DNA from: Alectoria sarmentosa | Lineage: Eukaryota > Ascomycota > Lecanoromycetes > Lecanorales > Parmeliaceae | Direction of reading: 5' to 3' | Length of the DNA stretch: 12,979 nt | Assembly (NCBI GenBank): GCA_009733775.1 | Contig: WOGZ01000595.1 | Coordinates: forward strand, 1 to 12,979 | In this document: one piece after another, positions 1-9,944 of the stretch | Layout: every line of letters starts with the position of its first letter | How positions within the stretch are numbered: the stretch's first letter is position 1 | Translations under genes and position numbers: made by a program | Notes under the pieces: generated by a model | Told to the model about the DNA's origin: nothing | Seen by the model: the letters and a program-made list of their open reading frames with translations, nothing else | Database searches by the model: none

Positions 1-245
1 AAATTTATAAATTTAATAAATAATTAAATTTAGAATTTCGATTCGAAAAAAAAAAAAATTGAAATTTAAAAAAAATTCTAAAAAAACATCTAAAAAAAAA
101 AAGTAAAATTTTTATTTTAAAATTAAAACAAATAAACAATTTTTTGCGTTTTAAATAAAATTCATAAATTTAATGCATTTACAATTTTAATATATTTATA
201 ATTTAAATATATTATTAAATTTAAAATTTCAGTTCGAAGAGGAAA

Positions 246-264
246 TTTTTTTTTTTTTTTTTTT
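246..264. repeat. T19 homopolymer run
   Basis: Nineteen consecutive T residues follow GGAAA and precede AATCGACG. Read on the minus strand it is an A19 run, which could be the tail of a poly(A)-ended retroelement lying to its right in minus orientation. No matching LINE or SINE body could be recognised, so only the homopolymer is certain. Confidence 0.8.
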
Positions 265-866
265 AATCGACGTTAAGTCTTAAATTCGTTTCGCCTTCGT
301 TTGTTTTTAATAAATTTAATTTATAAACCTTGACTTATATTTATATAATATTTATATATATAAGAGAATTAATTTATACGCATAATTAAACATTTAAATA
401 TATAATAAATAAAACGGTTTTTTTTATTAAAAAATCGTTATAACGCATTTTATAATTAAATTTAAAGATTTTAATTATAAACGTTATATATAAAACTAAT
501 AAATATAAAATTTCGTTATTTATAATTATTAAAATCACGATTTATAATATATTATTATATATAAATTTTATTTTCATCAAATTAAAATATATTTTAAATT
601 ATATATAATATTATAATTTCTTTTTAATATATTTATATTATATTTATATTAATATTTAATTGTTAAAAAACGAAATAAAATTAAATGCTTTATATTTTAT
701 TATAAACGAAATAATAATTATAAAGAGAGAATATATACTATAAAGTCGAATATATAAATAACGTTAAGTCGCGCTAATTTTAATCGAGTCATATAAAACT
801 ATAAGCTGAAATTATAACATTAATATATTCAATATATTCGATATATTTTCATATTTTCGCTATATT

Positions 867-894
867 AACGCTAGTCTCGATTTAATCTAGCGTT
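867..894. repeat. 8-bp perfect inverted repeat
   Basis: AACGCTAG (867-874) and its exact reverse complement CTAGCGTT (887-894) flank a 12-base loop. With four G/C bases per arm this stands out in DNA this AT-rich. It may be a remnant of a transposon terminal structure or chance; no function is assigned. Confidence 0.55.
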
Positions 895-1431
895 TTAATA
901 AGTGCGCATCTTTTTTACGATATCGCCCTTTTATAATTACTTTTCATAAATAGTATTTTTTATATATTATTAATATAAGTTATTGTATATACATTGAGTT
1001 TTTAATATATAAATAATATAATAATTAATAACTTTATATAACGAGCTCGAAATGTTATATTTAAATATATTATTAATAAATTATTAAATGATTTTAATTA
1101 ATATTTATATTATTATTATTTTAAATATCGAATATATATTTTATATATAATATATTAAAAATAACGTTATTATAAATTATAATAAATTTCTTAATAATTA
1201 AAAAAAATTTAATGTATTTAAAAAAGATTTCGAACACATTTTATACGTAAAAATAAAAAGAGAATTTAAATACGAATAAAACATTTTATACGAAAATTAT
1301 GTGAAAAAATATTTATAAATCGTTAATTATATTATTAATAATTTAATGTTTTAAAAAAAGAAATTCGTGATTTTTTAAATTAATTAACATTTACATTTCG
1401 ATAATCGTGCGATTTTAAAAAATGAAAAAAT

Positions 1432-2020
1432 AACGATAAATTTAAAAAGAAATTAAATGATTATTTTATCGATAATTTAAAAATTATCGTCGATATTATT
1501 AATATTATATTTGAAAATAAGCGTTATAATTATAATATAATCTTTAATAAAATTAAAATGCGTTTATTTTTATACGTTAAAAAGTTTATTTTTTAAACTC
1601 TCTTTATTAATATCGTTATTTATTTTAAAAAATATATTATTTAAATATTTGAAAATTATTAATCACATTATAAAATCGTATATTAAATATTTTATTTCGA
1701 TAATGAAATTATTATATATGTATATAATAAAATTATTATATACGTATATAATAAAATAACGCATATTAAAAGAAATTAAAATGTTGAAAATCGAAAACAT
1801 TTATTTTCATTAACGATTTAAAAAATTTATACGCGATTATTATAAAACAATCGTGATCGAAAACGATAATAAAAAAAATGTTAACGTTATAAATAAGCTT
1901 TTACGTGTTAACGAATTAATAATAATTAAATTTTTAAATCGATTTTTAAAAGCGAAAAATAAGAAACGCATTTATATATAAATTTTCGAAAACTTTATTT
2001 AACGCGAATTATTTAAATTC
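1432..2020 (+). pseudogene. Unidentified coding-like relic, possibly transposase-derived
   Basis: From 1432 the plus strand is stop-free for about 55 codons in one frame and continues to about 1800 with stops that could be former Gln or Trp codons. It then reads better in the next frame (about 1800-2020), implying an indel near 1800. In the second part a stretch reads KFLNRFLKAKNKKR followed by further charged residues. This loosely resembles the region after the DNA-binding domain of fungal pogo/Fot1-type transposases, but no catalytic DDE residues can be placed. The function is not established. The plus strand being coding is itself an inference from stop spacing and residue mix. Confidence 0.28.
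1705..1752. repeat. 24-bp tandem duplication, two copies
   Basis: Two adjacent 24-base units (1705-1728 and 1729-1752) are identical except for their first base and one T/C transition (TATATG against TATACG). The unit length is a multiple of three, so it would duplicate eight codons inside the relic at 1432-2020 without shifting its frame. The single transition fits RIP. Confidence 0.85.
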
Positions 2021-2789
2021 GAATATATATAATAATAACGATAATAAAAATTAATTATTATAATTAATCAAATAATTAATCAAAAAAATATAATTGTTAA
2101 TAATAAATTATTTAAATTTATTAACGTTATTATTATAAAAAAAAAATGTTATACGAAATGTTATACGAAAAATAAATATACGAATTATATAATAATTATT
2201 ATAATAACGAAACAAAAATAAAAGATTTATAATTATATTAAAACAATAATTAAATATTACGATATTAATATATATAAAAAACAACGAAATTATATTTAAA
2301 TTTTTTTCAATTATAAATTATTAAATAATTAATAATTAATGTGTATTTAAATACGATAAACTTATTTTTAATAACAATCAAAAGAATTCATTAATTAATT
2401 AAATGTTATTATTAAAAAATTATTTAAACATCTCGTTATTCGACGATTTAGAATTATTTTATATTTTTATTTTATAAAAACAGATTTGAGAAAATTTACT
2501 TTATTATCGCATTATTATTATTAAAAATTCTCGCGAATATCTTCGCTCGAGATTTTTATAATTAAATTAACGTTTTAATATTAATAAATTCGATTTAAAA
2601 AGATATACGTTTAATAAATATAAAGGTATACGTTAAATAAACAAAGAGTTTACGCTTAAAAGCTCTTTTTTTTTATTCTTTAAAGCTTTTCGAAAGCTTT
2701 TTAAAAAAAATTATTAAAAAACTATCGAAATAAGTTCGAAGTTTTATATATAATATTAATATATATAAAAAAATAGTATAAAGCTAAGT
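2021..2789. other. Degraded DNA, no gene assigned
   Basis: The plus strand at about 2425-2510 is stop-free for about 30 codons, but I recognise no family. At 2643-2690 there are two small hairpin-like patches, AAAGAG paired with CTCTTT before a T-run and a doubled AAAGCTTT. The rest is AT-rich sequence without further structure. Confidence 0.5.
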
Positions 2790-4200
2790 TAAAAAACCTT
2801 GAATTTATATATGCAATTAATTATAAATTCGAAATCATGACGCTTTTCGATTAACGCTCGAATAACGGCGTTTAAATCTTTCGAGCGCTTTTATCAAAAA
2901 TTTATATATATAAATCTTATATCTTTTATCTTTTATTTTTTTAAATATGCAATATTTTTATAATTTCGTAAAATATAAAACATGTTTTACGCTTTTTAAT
3001 AATGTAAAAATTATAAAATTCGATTTATTATTTATTAAGTTAATAAATATTCAAATATCGATATAAAAGTCGTATTAAATCTATTCGAGGCGATTAATAA
3101 TTTTTTCGATTCATTTATTTATTTACGAAAACGCGTATAATCGTTATATTTTATTAATTTATTAATTTATCATTAATATGAATATATTTAGTTTTAATAT
3201 CTCTCGCTCGTACGTTATTAAACGTTCAAAACACGTACATCTTTTTTACTCGTCTTTTAAAACCTTTATTAATTCTTTTAAACGATCTTTCGCGAAGTTT
3301 ATTGTTGTTAACAATCGAGATCAAAAACGAGCTTAATAATTATTTATTAATATTTATAAACGCGTAAAAAGACCTTTAAAAAGATCTCGAACAAATTTCT
3401 CTTTTTCACAATCGTCGTTTTCTCAAATTAATTGATCTTCGTTTTTTTAAAACGCGCTTTTTTCTTCTCTTTCGTCTATCATCTTTTCTTTTATTTAACG
3501 ACGCGTCTTTTACATTTTTAAATAATCGAAAAATGATTTAATCGATACGAAACATTCTTTATTATAAAATTTATTAATAAACTTTTTTAATATCGATTTT
3601 TTTGACAATTCGTTTTTTATTTCTTTTTTAAAAACTATTTAACTTATTTAATTTATTTAATTTATTTAACTTTTAATAAAATTAATAAATTATATTGCGC
3701 GTTATTTATATATTATAAAGTTTCTGCGATATAATCTCGATTTTATAAATTAAATTTGCGATCGATATAATGCGACGTCGTTTATAAACGAAACATTTAA
3801 ATGATATTATAATAACGATAAAACTAAAGTCGTTACATTTAAAATAAACGTTTTATAAAATAATAATTAATATAACGATTAAAACGAGAATAAAAAACAT
3901 TATAAAATTAAAACGAATATAAACAATTTCATTAATTTCAATAAGCGTGATATTAATAACATTTTATATTCTTTAAAATTTAACATCATAATTTTAATCG
4001 ATATCGCGTTTATAATGTTTAATATAATAACGTTATTTCGATAATTTTATAATAAATTATTATTAATCACTCGATCGCTTCATTTACGTATAAAATGTAA
4101 AACGCGATCATTATTTATATATTTATTTTAACGTCTTTAAAAAACGAGAGATCGATTTTTAATTAAATTTACATTATAAATAACATTTAAAAACAATTTA
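2790..4200 (-). pseudogene. Unidentified minus-strand coding-like relic
   Basis: On the minus strand about 3690 to 2900 reads in a single phase. It includes charged, helix-like stretches such as KEKMIDEREEKSAF (near 3475) and FAKDRLKELIKVLKDE (near 3270). Between about 4200 and 3690 another minus phase has stop-free runs of roughly 36 and 48 codons. The change of phase near 3690 implies an indel. The overall stop density in the first part is close to random expectation for this composition, so coding status rests on the residue pattern only. I do not recognise the family. It could be the body of a third transposable element, or a host gene fragment caught in the repeat block. Confidence 0.27.
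3637..3672. repeat. 9-bp tandem repeat, four copies
   Basis: Four 9-base units run head to tail: ATTTAACTT, ATTTAATTT, ATTTAATTT, ATTTAACTT. They differ only by C/T. The unit is a multiple of three, so it would encode a three-residue repeat if the surrounding minus-strand relic was coding. Confidence 0.85.
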
Positions 4201-4994
4201 TAACACGATATATTTTTTTTTCGATCGCGTTTTTTATATTAATTATATTATATATAATTATTATAATAATATTAAGTAATAATTTTATCGAAAAATAATT
4301 ACTTTTTTTAAAAATATCAATTTTTATATTATTATTCTTAAAACGATGTTTAAAAAATTAAAAATCGATTTAATTATACGAGATTATAAATTATTATATA
4401 AAAACTTATAACATTATAATTCACGCATTTATAATCGTTTTATTTTAAATGAAATCGTTATTATTTAAAAGAGAGATATAAATAATTTATTAAATATATT
4501 CGAAATAAAAAACGTTTTGATTAAAATTCAAAATAATGATAAATATAATATTTTATATTAACATCTCGTTTATATATTATTACGTTATTTTCTTATCTTT
4601 TCATTCGACGAATAATTATAACATAATAATATATTTATTATAAATGTTTTATTTAATAAATTTTTTTTTATTAATCGAGATAATAATAACAATTTCATTT
4701 TATAAATCAATAATCGAGAAGATTTAATACAAATCACATTAATTTCTTTTTATAAATTTATTTCTTTATTTTTTCAAATTTATCAAATTAATTTTTTAAA
4801 TTTTTTTTATATAAATTCGTTTTATTAAATTCAATCGTTTTTTTTATTGCGATAAATTATTTTAATATTTCGTTTACGATATATATATAATCGTTAAAAG
4901 CAATCGATTTTATTAAATAAAATAAAATCAAAAAATTATTCGAATTAATATTTATCAAATAGTCATTAATGCTCAAATCGATAAAATTATTATA
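4201..4994. other. AT-rich DNA without recognisable gene
   Basis: No frame on either strand stays open for a useful length, and I recognise no repeat shared with other parts of the window. The stretch ends in TTATA directly before the TGTTAT that opens the left LTR fragment. It is probably flanking repeat DNA into which the plus-strand element inserted. Confidence 0.5.
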
Positions 4995-5127
4995 TGTTAT
5001 AATTTTAACTCGAATATTTATAAATAGTAAAATAAAATCGCATCTTTCGATATAAAATTTAATTTTTTAATTTAACGACCTGCGAAGATTTTTACGAAAT
5101 CTATTTATATAAAATTAAATCGTGACA
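4995..5127 (+). repeat. Partial LTR copy, 5' edge joined to 3' half
   Basis: The first about 35 bases (TGTTATAATTTTAACTCGAA onward) match those starting at 5357. From 5030 the sequence matches the last 100 bases of the right LTR (10507-10608), including GACCTGCGAAGATTTTTACG against GGCCTGCGGAAATTTTTACG, and it ends in GTGACA. The central about 180 bases of the LTR, present at 5391-5578 and 10324-10506, are missing here. It is an internally deleted LTR, either part of this element's 5' LTR or a remnant of a neighbouring copy. Confidence 0.75.
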
Positions 5128-5356
5128 TAATTTCACACCTCGAGTCGAAACTTTTAAGTTCGAATTTTAAAATGAGTTTGTAAATTGAATTTATAATGTT
5201 AAGTTAACTTTTAATAAAATAACGCAATATGTAAAATTGATATAAACAAAATCAATAACTTTGAAGGGCGGCGAAGAATTTTCGACTTATAGTTTCGACT
5301 GAGAACGATTATAAAAACTCGATTTCGAAACGAAATCTATTAAAAGAAAGCGGTAA
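5128..5356. other. Spacer between the two left LTR fragments
   Basis: No gene is visible. The stretch contains the G/C-rich patch GAAGGGCGGCG (5263-5273), unusual for this window. GAAGGGCG also occurs on the minus strand next to the other LTR (about 11313-11320). No primer-binding site beginning TGG was found directly after 5127. Confidence 0.5.
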
Positions 5357-5578
5357 TGTTATAATTTTAGCTCGAACACTCATAAGTTATTACGAGCGTA
5401 TTTTACTTAGTTTTATTGCTTATTTAACTTTATCGAGTCTATCGACCCTAACGTGATTTTATAATTTATATATAAATCTTTCTCTCTTTTATATAATTTT
5501 CCCTTTTTAAACTTATTATTTTCGTTATATACACTTATATAATTTCAGACTTTATGCTGATTTTAACATTATAATAAG
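5357..5578 (+). repeat. Partial LTR copy, promoter half
   Basis: It opens TGTTATAATTTTAGCTCGAA. From TACGAGCGTA (5391) it aligns with the right LTR from 10324 to about 10506, then departs, so the final about 100 bases of the LTR are absent. In the first 88 aligned bases I count about 17 differences, all transitions, and no gap, as RIP predicts. It lies directly upstream of the long reading frame and so occupies the 5' LTR position. Confidence 0.85.
5467..5476 (+). promoter_or_regulatory. LTR TATA-box candidate
   Basis: TATATATAAA followed by the pyrimidine-rich CTTTCTCTCTTTT is conserved at the same place in the right LTR (10400-10409). A TATA element followed by pyrimidines is the usual layout of an LTR promoter. 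In AT-rich DNA the motif alone is weak, and its conservation between LTR copies is the main support. Confidence 0.45.
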
Positions 5579-6538
5579 TTTTTTTCATATCTTCGATAAA
5601 GAGAATATACGAGTTTTTTATTTGCTCGAAACAAGCGATCGAGTCTGATAAAAAACACGTTGAATTTTTCTATTATATAAACATCTCACATTTAAATAAT
5701 ATTTATATCGTTCGAAAAAACATATATCACATTACTCAAATTTTTAACGACAACTCAATTCATCAAAAAACGAGTTTTATATCGTCTTTTAAAGATAATC
5801 TTCTCCGCTTCGCGCTATCAAATTTTCTTTTAAAAGAATTATATTTATTTAGCTTCATCGTTATCTTATTAACATTCGACGAACTTTGATATTATCGAAA
5901 AAATAGTATTTAAAACACTTATATTCTTTATTGCGACTCGATCGATTTAAAAACGAGCCTATTATCGTTTTTATAAAAAAACACATTTTTAATATCGAAA
6001 TAATGAAATTTATATCGAAAGTAATAGCATCTGCCTCCGCCGCAAAAAATATAACGTTTTATAAATTCGATTTAATAGTATTCACTCACGTTGAAAACTT
6101 GACATTTTATTCGAAAACATCGAAATTCTTATATAACACATTATAAATTCTTTTCAACAACTTATTTCAACATCAAAATACGTTTTTTTATAACGACGAT
6201 CATTTATATATCGTGATTAATTTTATTTTATATACGAAGATTTATATACTCGCTATTCATCTCTCAATTCGTCACGATTACGCATATCACATATATAACC
6301 CTCTCTTTTTATTAATAATCTTTATCGATAATTTCAATAATAGAAAAATTAATTAAAAAATCAATTTTTAAATTAAAAGTTATAAGATTAAAAATTATTT
6401 GATAACATTATATCTTCTTCTCCGTTTTCGCTATCAAATCTTAAAACGCTGAAAATATATTAATTTTTCAAAATAACACATAAATCATTCTTATCACAAA
6501 CGTCATTTAAATTTAAATAATTATTCAAATTTATACTT

Positions 6539-7045
6539 AGCTTTAAATTATCAAATTCGTTTATTTTCAATAATATCGATAGATCAAAATTCGAGAACTA
6601 AAAGTTACGAATTCAAGATAAGCTTCTTTTTAATAAAAATCATTATTTTATTAACGCATTTTAAATTAACTATGTTATATCACGACTTGCTGAGAAAATA
6701 AGCGAGCACATAATATTTAAACGTCGAGATTTTATTACAAATTCTTACATTATTACTTAAAACGTTTTAAATTAACTTAACGATCTTTATAAAACATTAT
6801 TACATTTTTTATAAAAGACAAATACTTATATTTATAAAGAATTTAAGCAAAAAGCGAAACAATCATTTTCTGAATTTTATATAAAATTCATAAAATATAT
6901 CGCTGAAAATTAATCGAAACGTTAATTAATAAAATGTTTAAAAGATAATATTATTAAATTATTGCGTGACGTATACGTAATAATAAGCATTAAATAAGAT
7001 TGAACATTTATATAACATAAAGAATATTTGATACGCGTTGATTTC
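6539..7045 (+). other. Ty3/gypsy-type Gag core within the long frame
   Basis: Read in the element's main phase, the order of motifs matches fungal gypsy Gag. FNNIDRSKFEN (6566-6598) stands where Gag has the 'F.G....W' entry. SRLAEKISEH (6680-6709) follows, then a block ending EFKQKAKQSFSEFYIKFIKY (6839-6898), the 'Q....F...F' signature of retrotransposon Gag. LLRDVYVIIS (6959-6988) and HKEYLIRVD (7016-7042) come next, the latter being the usual end of the domain. Several in-frame TAA/TGA codons sit where Gln, Arg or Trp would be expected. A CCHC zinc knuckle should follow near 7140-7200, but its Cys residues cannot be seen. Gag forms the particle that packages the element's RNA. Confidence 0.75.
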
Positions 7046-7683
7046 TATTAACGACTTAATGTAAAAAAAAAGGTTATAAAGAAAGCGAATGCTTTTATTA
7101 AACAATATTAATTAATAAAACTCGAAGCTGCAAACAAGAGTCGTGACAAATACGTTATTATTTCTCGTTTTAATTTAAAAGAATATCGACGTTGAAAATT
7201 AATTACTTCGCAGTCAAAAGCAAAGTCTTATATCAATTAAATTTATTAACACTTAATCTCGCTGAGAAACCTGATATCGTCAAAATAGTATACGATTTAA
7301 CTTCGAAGACTCAAATTCGTGATTTTTAATAAATATTATATATCAACATTAATAATAAAGGAGACACGATATTGCGCATTTTTAGCATTTTATATTTAAT
7401 TAAATCAGCACGCGATTCGGCAAGATCACGAATATACTTTTTTTAAACAACTTACGTTTATTCGAAGTCTTTCAAAAAATGCGTTTAAATTTCGTTTTTT
7501 CGTTATCATCAAATTCGATTACTTAAAGATTTACTATTTAATAACGACGATATATCAACTCAAACGAACACGTAACATTTTTTATACATATTATGAATAT
7601 TTTAAAAAGTCTTATGATGGCATTTTAAGATCTCGTTGTCGTCGTTAATAATTTCGTTCGATATTATATGTGTGACATTTCAT

Positions 7684-7778
7684 AAAAAAGATTATTTAAA
7701 TCATCATTAAAACATATACGATGTTTAAATAAAATTTAAGGTTTACGACTCGAAAGCGCCCGAATTAATCAGATTGCA
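7684..7778 (+). repeat. Copy 1 of a shared ~95-bp module
   Basis: From AAAAAAGATTATTTAAA to AATTAATCAGATTG this segment matches 9853-9944 (same strand) and the minus strand of 12046-11951. It is most similar to the latter at its 5' side. Differences are largely transitions. In the other two places the module lies a few hundred bases upstream of a 3' LTR. Here it lies inside the long frame, 2.6 kb before the LTR, and no LTR follows at the expected distance. Confidence 0.7.
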
Positions 7779-8188
7779 TTATTTAACGATTTCTTTTTTA
7801 TTCGAAAAAAATGTTTTAGATTATTTTAAAAATATTCTTCTTCGTTTCGCTTTTTCGCAACAATTTAATAACGAGATAATTTATTATTTCATCAAATCGT
7901 ATTCATTCGAAAGATCATATTCGATATTTTACATATTCTTTACAACGAATCGAACGATCAAAAAATGACATCGCTGTCGTCTTCGAAAGAAACAACACGA
8001 TTCGAAATTCATAGTGAAGTCTCTATCAAAATCTCAACATCAAACGTCTTAATATCACATTAAAACATATCAAATCTTCACATTTACAAATTAAAAAGAC
8101 ACATTTAACAATAATTTATCGTTTTTCAATATTAGATTTTTATTCTTATTTTGATATAGCACGTCACAAAAAAGAAAGTATTATCGTT

Positions 8189-8630
8189 ATATTTTTCCTA
8201 CTCGAAATCGCATATCTTTTAATAAAAAATTAATATTTTTCTCACCTTGAACGTACGTTTATAGTATTGAAATTTCAAAAATCTTTTCACCGCTATCTCA
8301 TTAATATAAATCTCTTTTTTAAGTTATCGATTCGATTTATTACGACATTTATTATATTTTTATTCGAAATCTCATATTTACTTATAAAGAGAAATCATTA
8401 TTTTTCTTTTAAACCCGTTTTCATAATATTGAATTTTCAGAAATCTCTTCAAAAAGTGTTATCGCTACATTTATTTTATAAAGAAATTATATTTATAAAA
8501 AGTTATTATCTCTTTTCTTTTAAAGTCGCTTTTATAATATTGAATTATTAAAAATCTTTTCAGCATTACTTTATTAGATTCGAAAATCTCTTTATATCGA
8601 TTTTTTAACTGAGTCATCGATTTATTACAT
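8189..8630 (+). repeat. Imperfect tandem repeat inside the long frame
   Basis: TCGAAATCxCATAT recurs at 8202 and 8364, and a patch around TATTGAA(A/T)TTTCA recurs at 8266, 8428 and (as TATTGAATTATTA) 8539. The offsets are 162 and 111 bases, both multiples of three. Copy 1 to copy 2 aligns over about 110 bases with no net shift. A weaker fourth match starts near 8601 (TTTTTTAACTGAGTCATCGA against 8315). The duplicated peptide includes FSFKPVFIILNFQKS and FSFKVAFIILNY. Because the units keep the frame, the repeat was probably part of the ancestral protein. Confidence 0.7.
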
Positions 8631-9118
8631 CGAAGAATATCGGTTTTTTTGATTTATTTTTATAATGTGACTTTTCAAAGCTTCGTTTATATCACGATAT
8701 AAACGATTTCGTAAATTAAATTTCGTGTGATTAATATCGCGAAATAGGCATTATATAATTATTTTCAAAATGTTTACGCGATATAACATATATATAATAT
8801 TAAAACAATTAAAAAGTTTTAAAAAACGCAGATTTTATCAAATGTATAAAAACATTAATAATTAAATTCAAAAAAAAATCGTTTATTCAGCTAACTTCAA
8901 ATTTAGTTATTTAATCATAAACTTCGTATATAACTTCGCAGCTATCTCTCGAATATTATAAATGCATTATTTATTCAATATTTTTCTCATTTATCAATCG
9001 ATTATTAAATTATAATCAAATAATTATATACGATAAATCTTTATATAAACATTATAAAGAATTATTAAATAATAAAAATAAGCTTCACGAGCACCTTCGC
9101 AATTAAAATTGTTAATAA

Positions 9119-9580
9119 TTTTTCATTAAAAGCAAATTTATTAACAAAATTGATTTAACGTTATTTTCTACGCTTGAAACGAAATTTAATAATGCGAACA
9201 TCGTTATCAAGAGAGAGAGAATAAATTTCAATACACGTCTCGTAACGATATTTATTTTCGTTATCGAAAGTTTAACGTTTTACGATTTTAATTTATTAAC
9301 ATTTATCTTTATTGAGAATATTACTCTCAAAGTAATAAAAACAATTAAATTCTTTTTATCATCAGTTATTTTATTAATAACTTCGTCTTTTATATATCGA
9401 GTAATCTCATTTTCATCGCTTATTTATAAGTTTTATAAAAAGTTATATTTTATAATCGTTAACTTATATATACGTTACACTTTATTAAATAAACTTCGAT
9501 ATATTACAATCACACGTATTATAAATATACTTTTTATTATATTTATTCAAGATTTTTATAAACGATTTAATAAAAAGAAA
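9119..9580 (+). other. 154-codon stop-free stretch without any start codon
   Basis: The phase used by the Gag core is free of stops from 9119 to the TAA at 9581, the longest open run in the window. It contains no ATG, TTG, CTG or GTG in frame, so start-based gene callers would miss it. The product is rich in Ile, Leu, Phe, Ser, Thr and Lys. Many Ile, Leu and Phe codons may be former Thr, Pro or Ser codons, so the ancestor may have been a Ser/Thr/Pro-rich disordered segment. No family is recognised. The phase continues beyond the stop to about 9848 with few further stops. Confidence 0.6.
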
Positions 9581-9852
9581 TAAATCGTTTTTATATTTAA
9601 TAAGGTCGTTGATTTCTCAATTAATTAAAATATAATATTCGATTATCAAAAACCTCGTTTCAAATATTCAAATTCATTCGTTATTACGAAATTAGATTTA
9701 TTACGCAATTACTTAATTATATAAGATTTATTAAATATAACGCTCGTATTAATATATGCGTAAACAATGTTCGAAAGCATATCATATCGTCAGTTAATTT
9801 CATTATCGTCGTTAAAACGCATACGCGATTTCGTACATTTGATTTCTTAGTA

Positions 9853-9944
9853 GAAAAAGACATAAATATTGCAATAAAACATATGAGATGTTCGAATAAG
9901 ATTTAACGCCTACGGCTCGAAATCATTCGAATTAATTAAATTGT
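9853..9944 (+). repeat. Copy 2 of the shared ~95-bp module
   Basis: The core AATAAGATTTAACGCCTACG matches the minus-strand copy AATAAGATTTAACGTTTGCG with transitions only. It sits about 375 bases before the 3' LTR, a spacing similar to that of the minus-strand element. It follows the TAG TAG pair at 9849-9854, which may mark the true end of the protein. Alternatively the frame runs on to 10213. Confidence 0.75.

Larger units (their letters stand above)
1..1200. other. AT-rich low-complexity DNA, no gene recognised
   Basis: No reading frame here is free of stops for a meaningful length and I recognise no protein. The stretch holds A- and T-runs (A13 at 46-58, T19 at 246-264), many TATA-type alternations and a possible weak direct repeat: about 28 bases before position 48 resemble those before position 238, both ending in TTCGAA. 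A patch near 700-822 on the minus strand vaguely resembles the LTR family found further right, but too weakly to call. Most likely old, RIP-eroded repeat DNA. Confidence 0.6.

Noticed and set aside
700..822. Possible minus-strand LTR copy starting TGTTATAATTTCAGC
   Set aside because: Only the first 15 bases and a CTCTCTTTATA patch resemble the family, and the alignment needs many gaps. That is not above what chance gives at this base composition.
2643..2674. AAAGAG/CTCTTT hairpin followed by a T-run, like a bacterial intrinsic terminator
   Set aside because: The stem is only 6 bp with a 14-base loop, T-runs are everywhere, and the context is a fungal-type repeat block.
2783..2796. 14-base exact match GCTAAGTTAAAAAA to the reverse complement of the LTR tail
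   Set aside because: Dozens of chance 14-base matches are expected within a 13-kb window of this AT content, and the flanks do not align convincingly.
4990..4994. TTATA as a target-site duplication proving the element borders
   Set aside because: It matches 10609-10613, but the same pentamer also follows the left LTR fragment at 5569-5573 and is very common here. It was kept only as weak support.
5128..5160. tRNA primer-binding site after the left LTR fragment
   Set aside because: No TGG start and no recognisable tRNA 3'-end complement; the same holds behind 5568 and 5578.
5931..6146. 71-codon open frame on + starting at TTG
   Set aside because: It lies in a different phase from the Gag frame covering the same bases, shows no family resemblance and is compatible with a chance or shadow frame.
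7774..7968. 64-codon open frame on + starting at TTG
   Set aside because: It overlaps the long Gag-type frame in another phase. Its start lies at the end of the shared module, and no homology is recognised.
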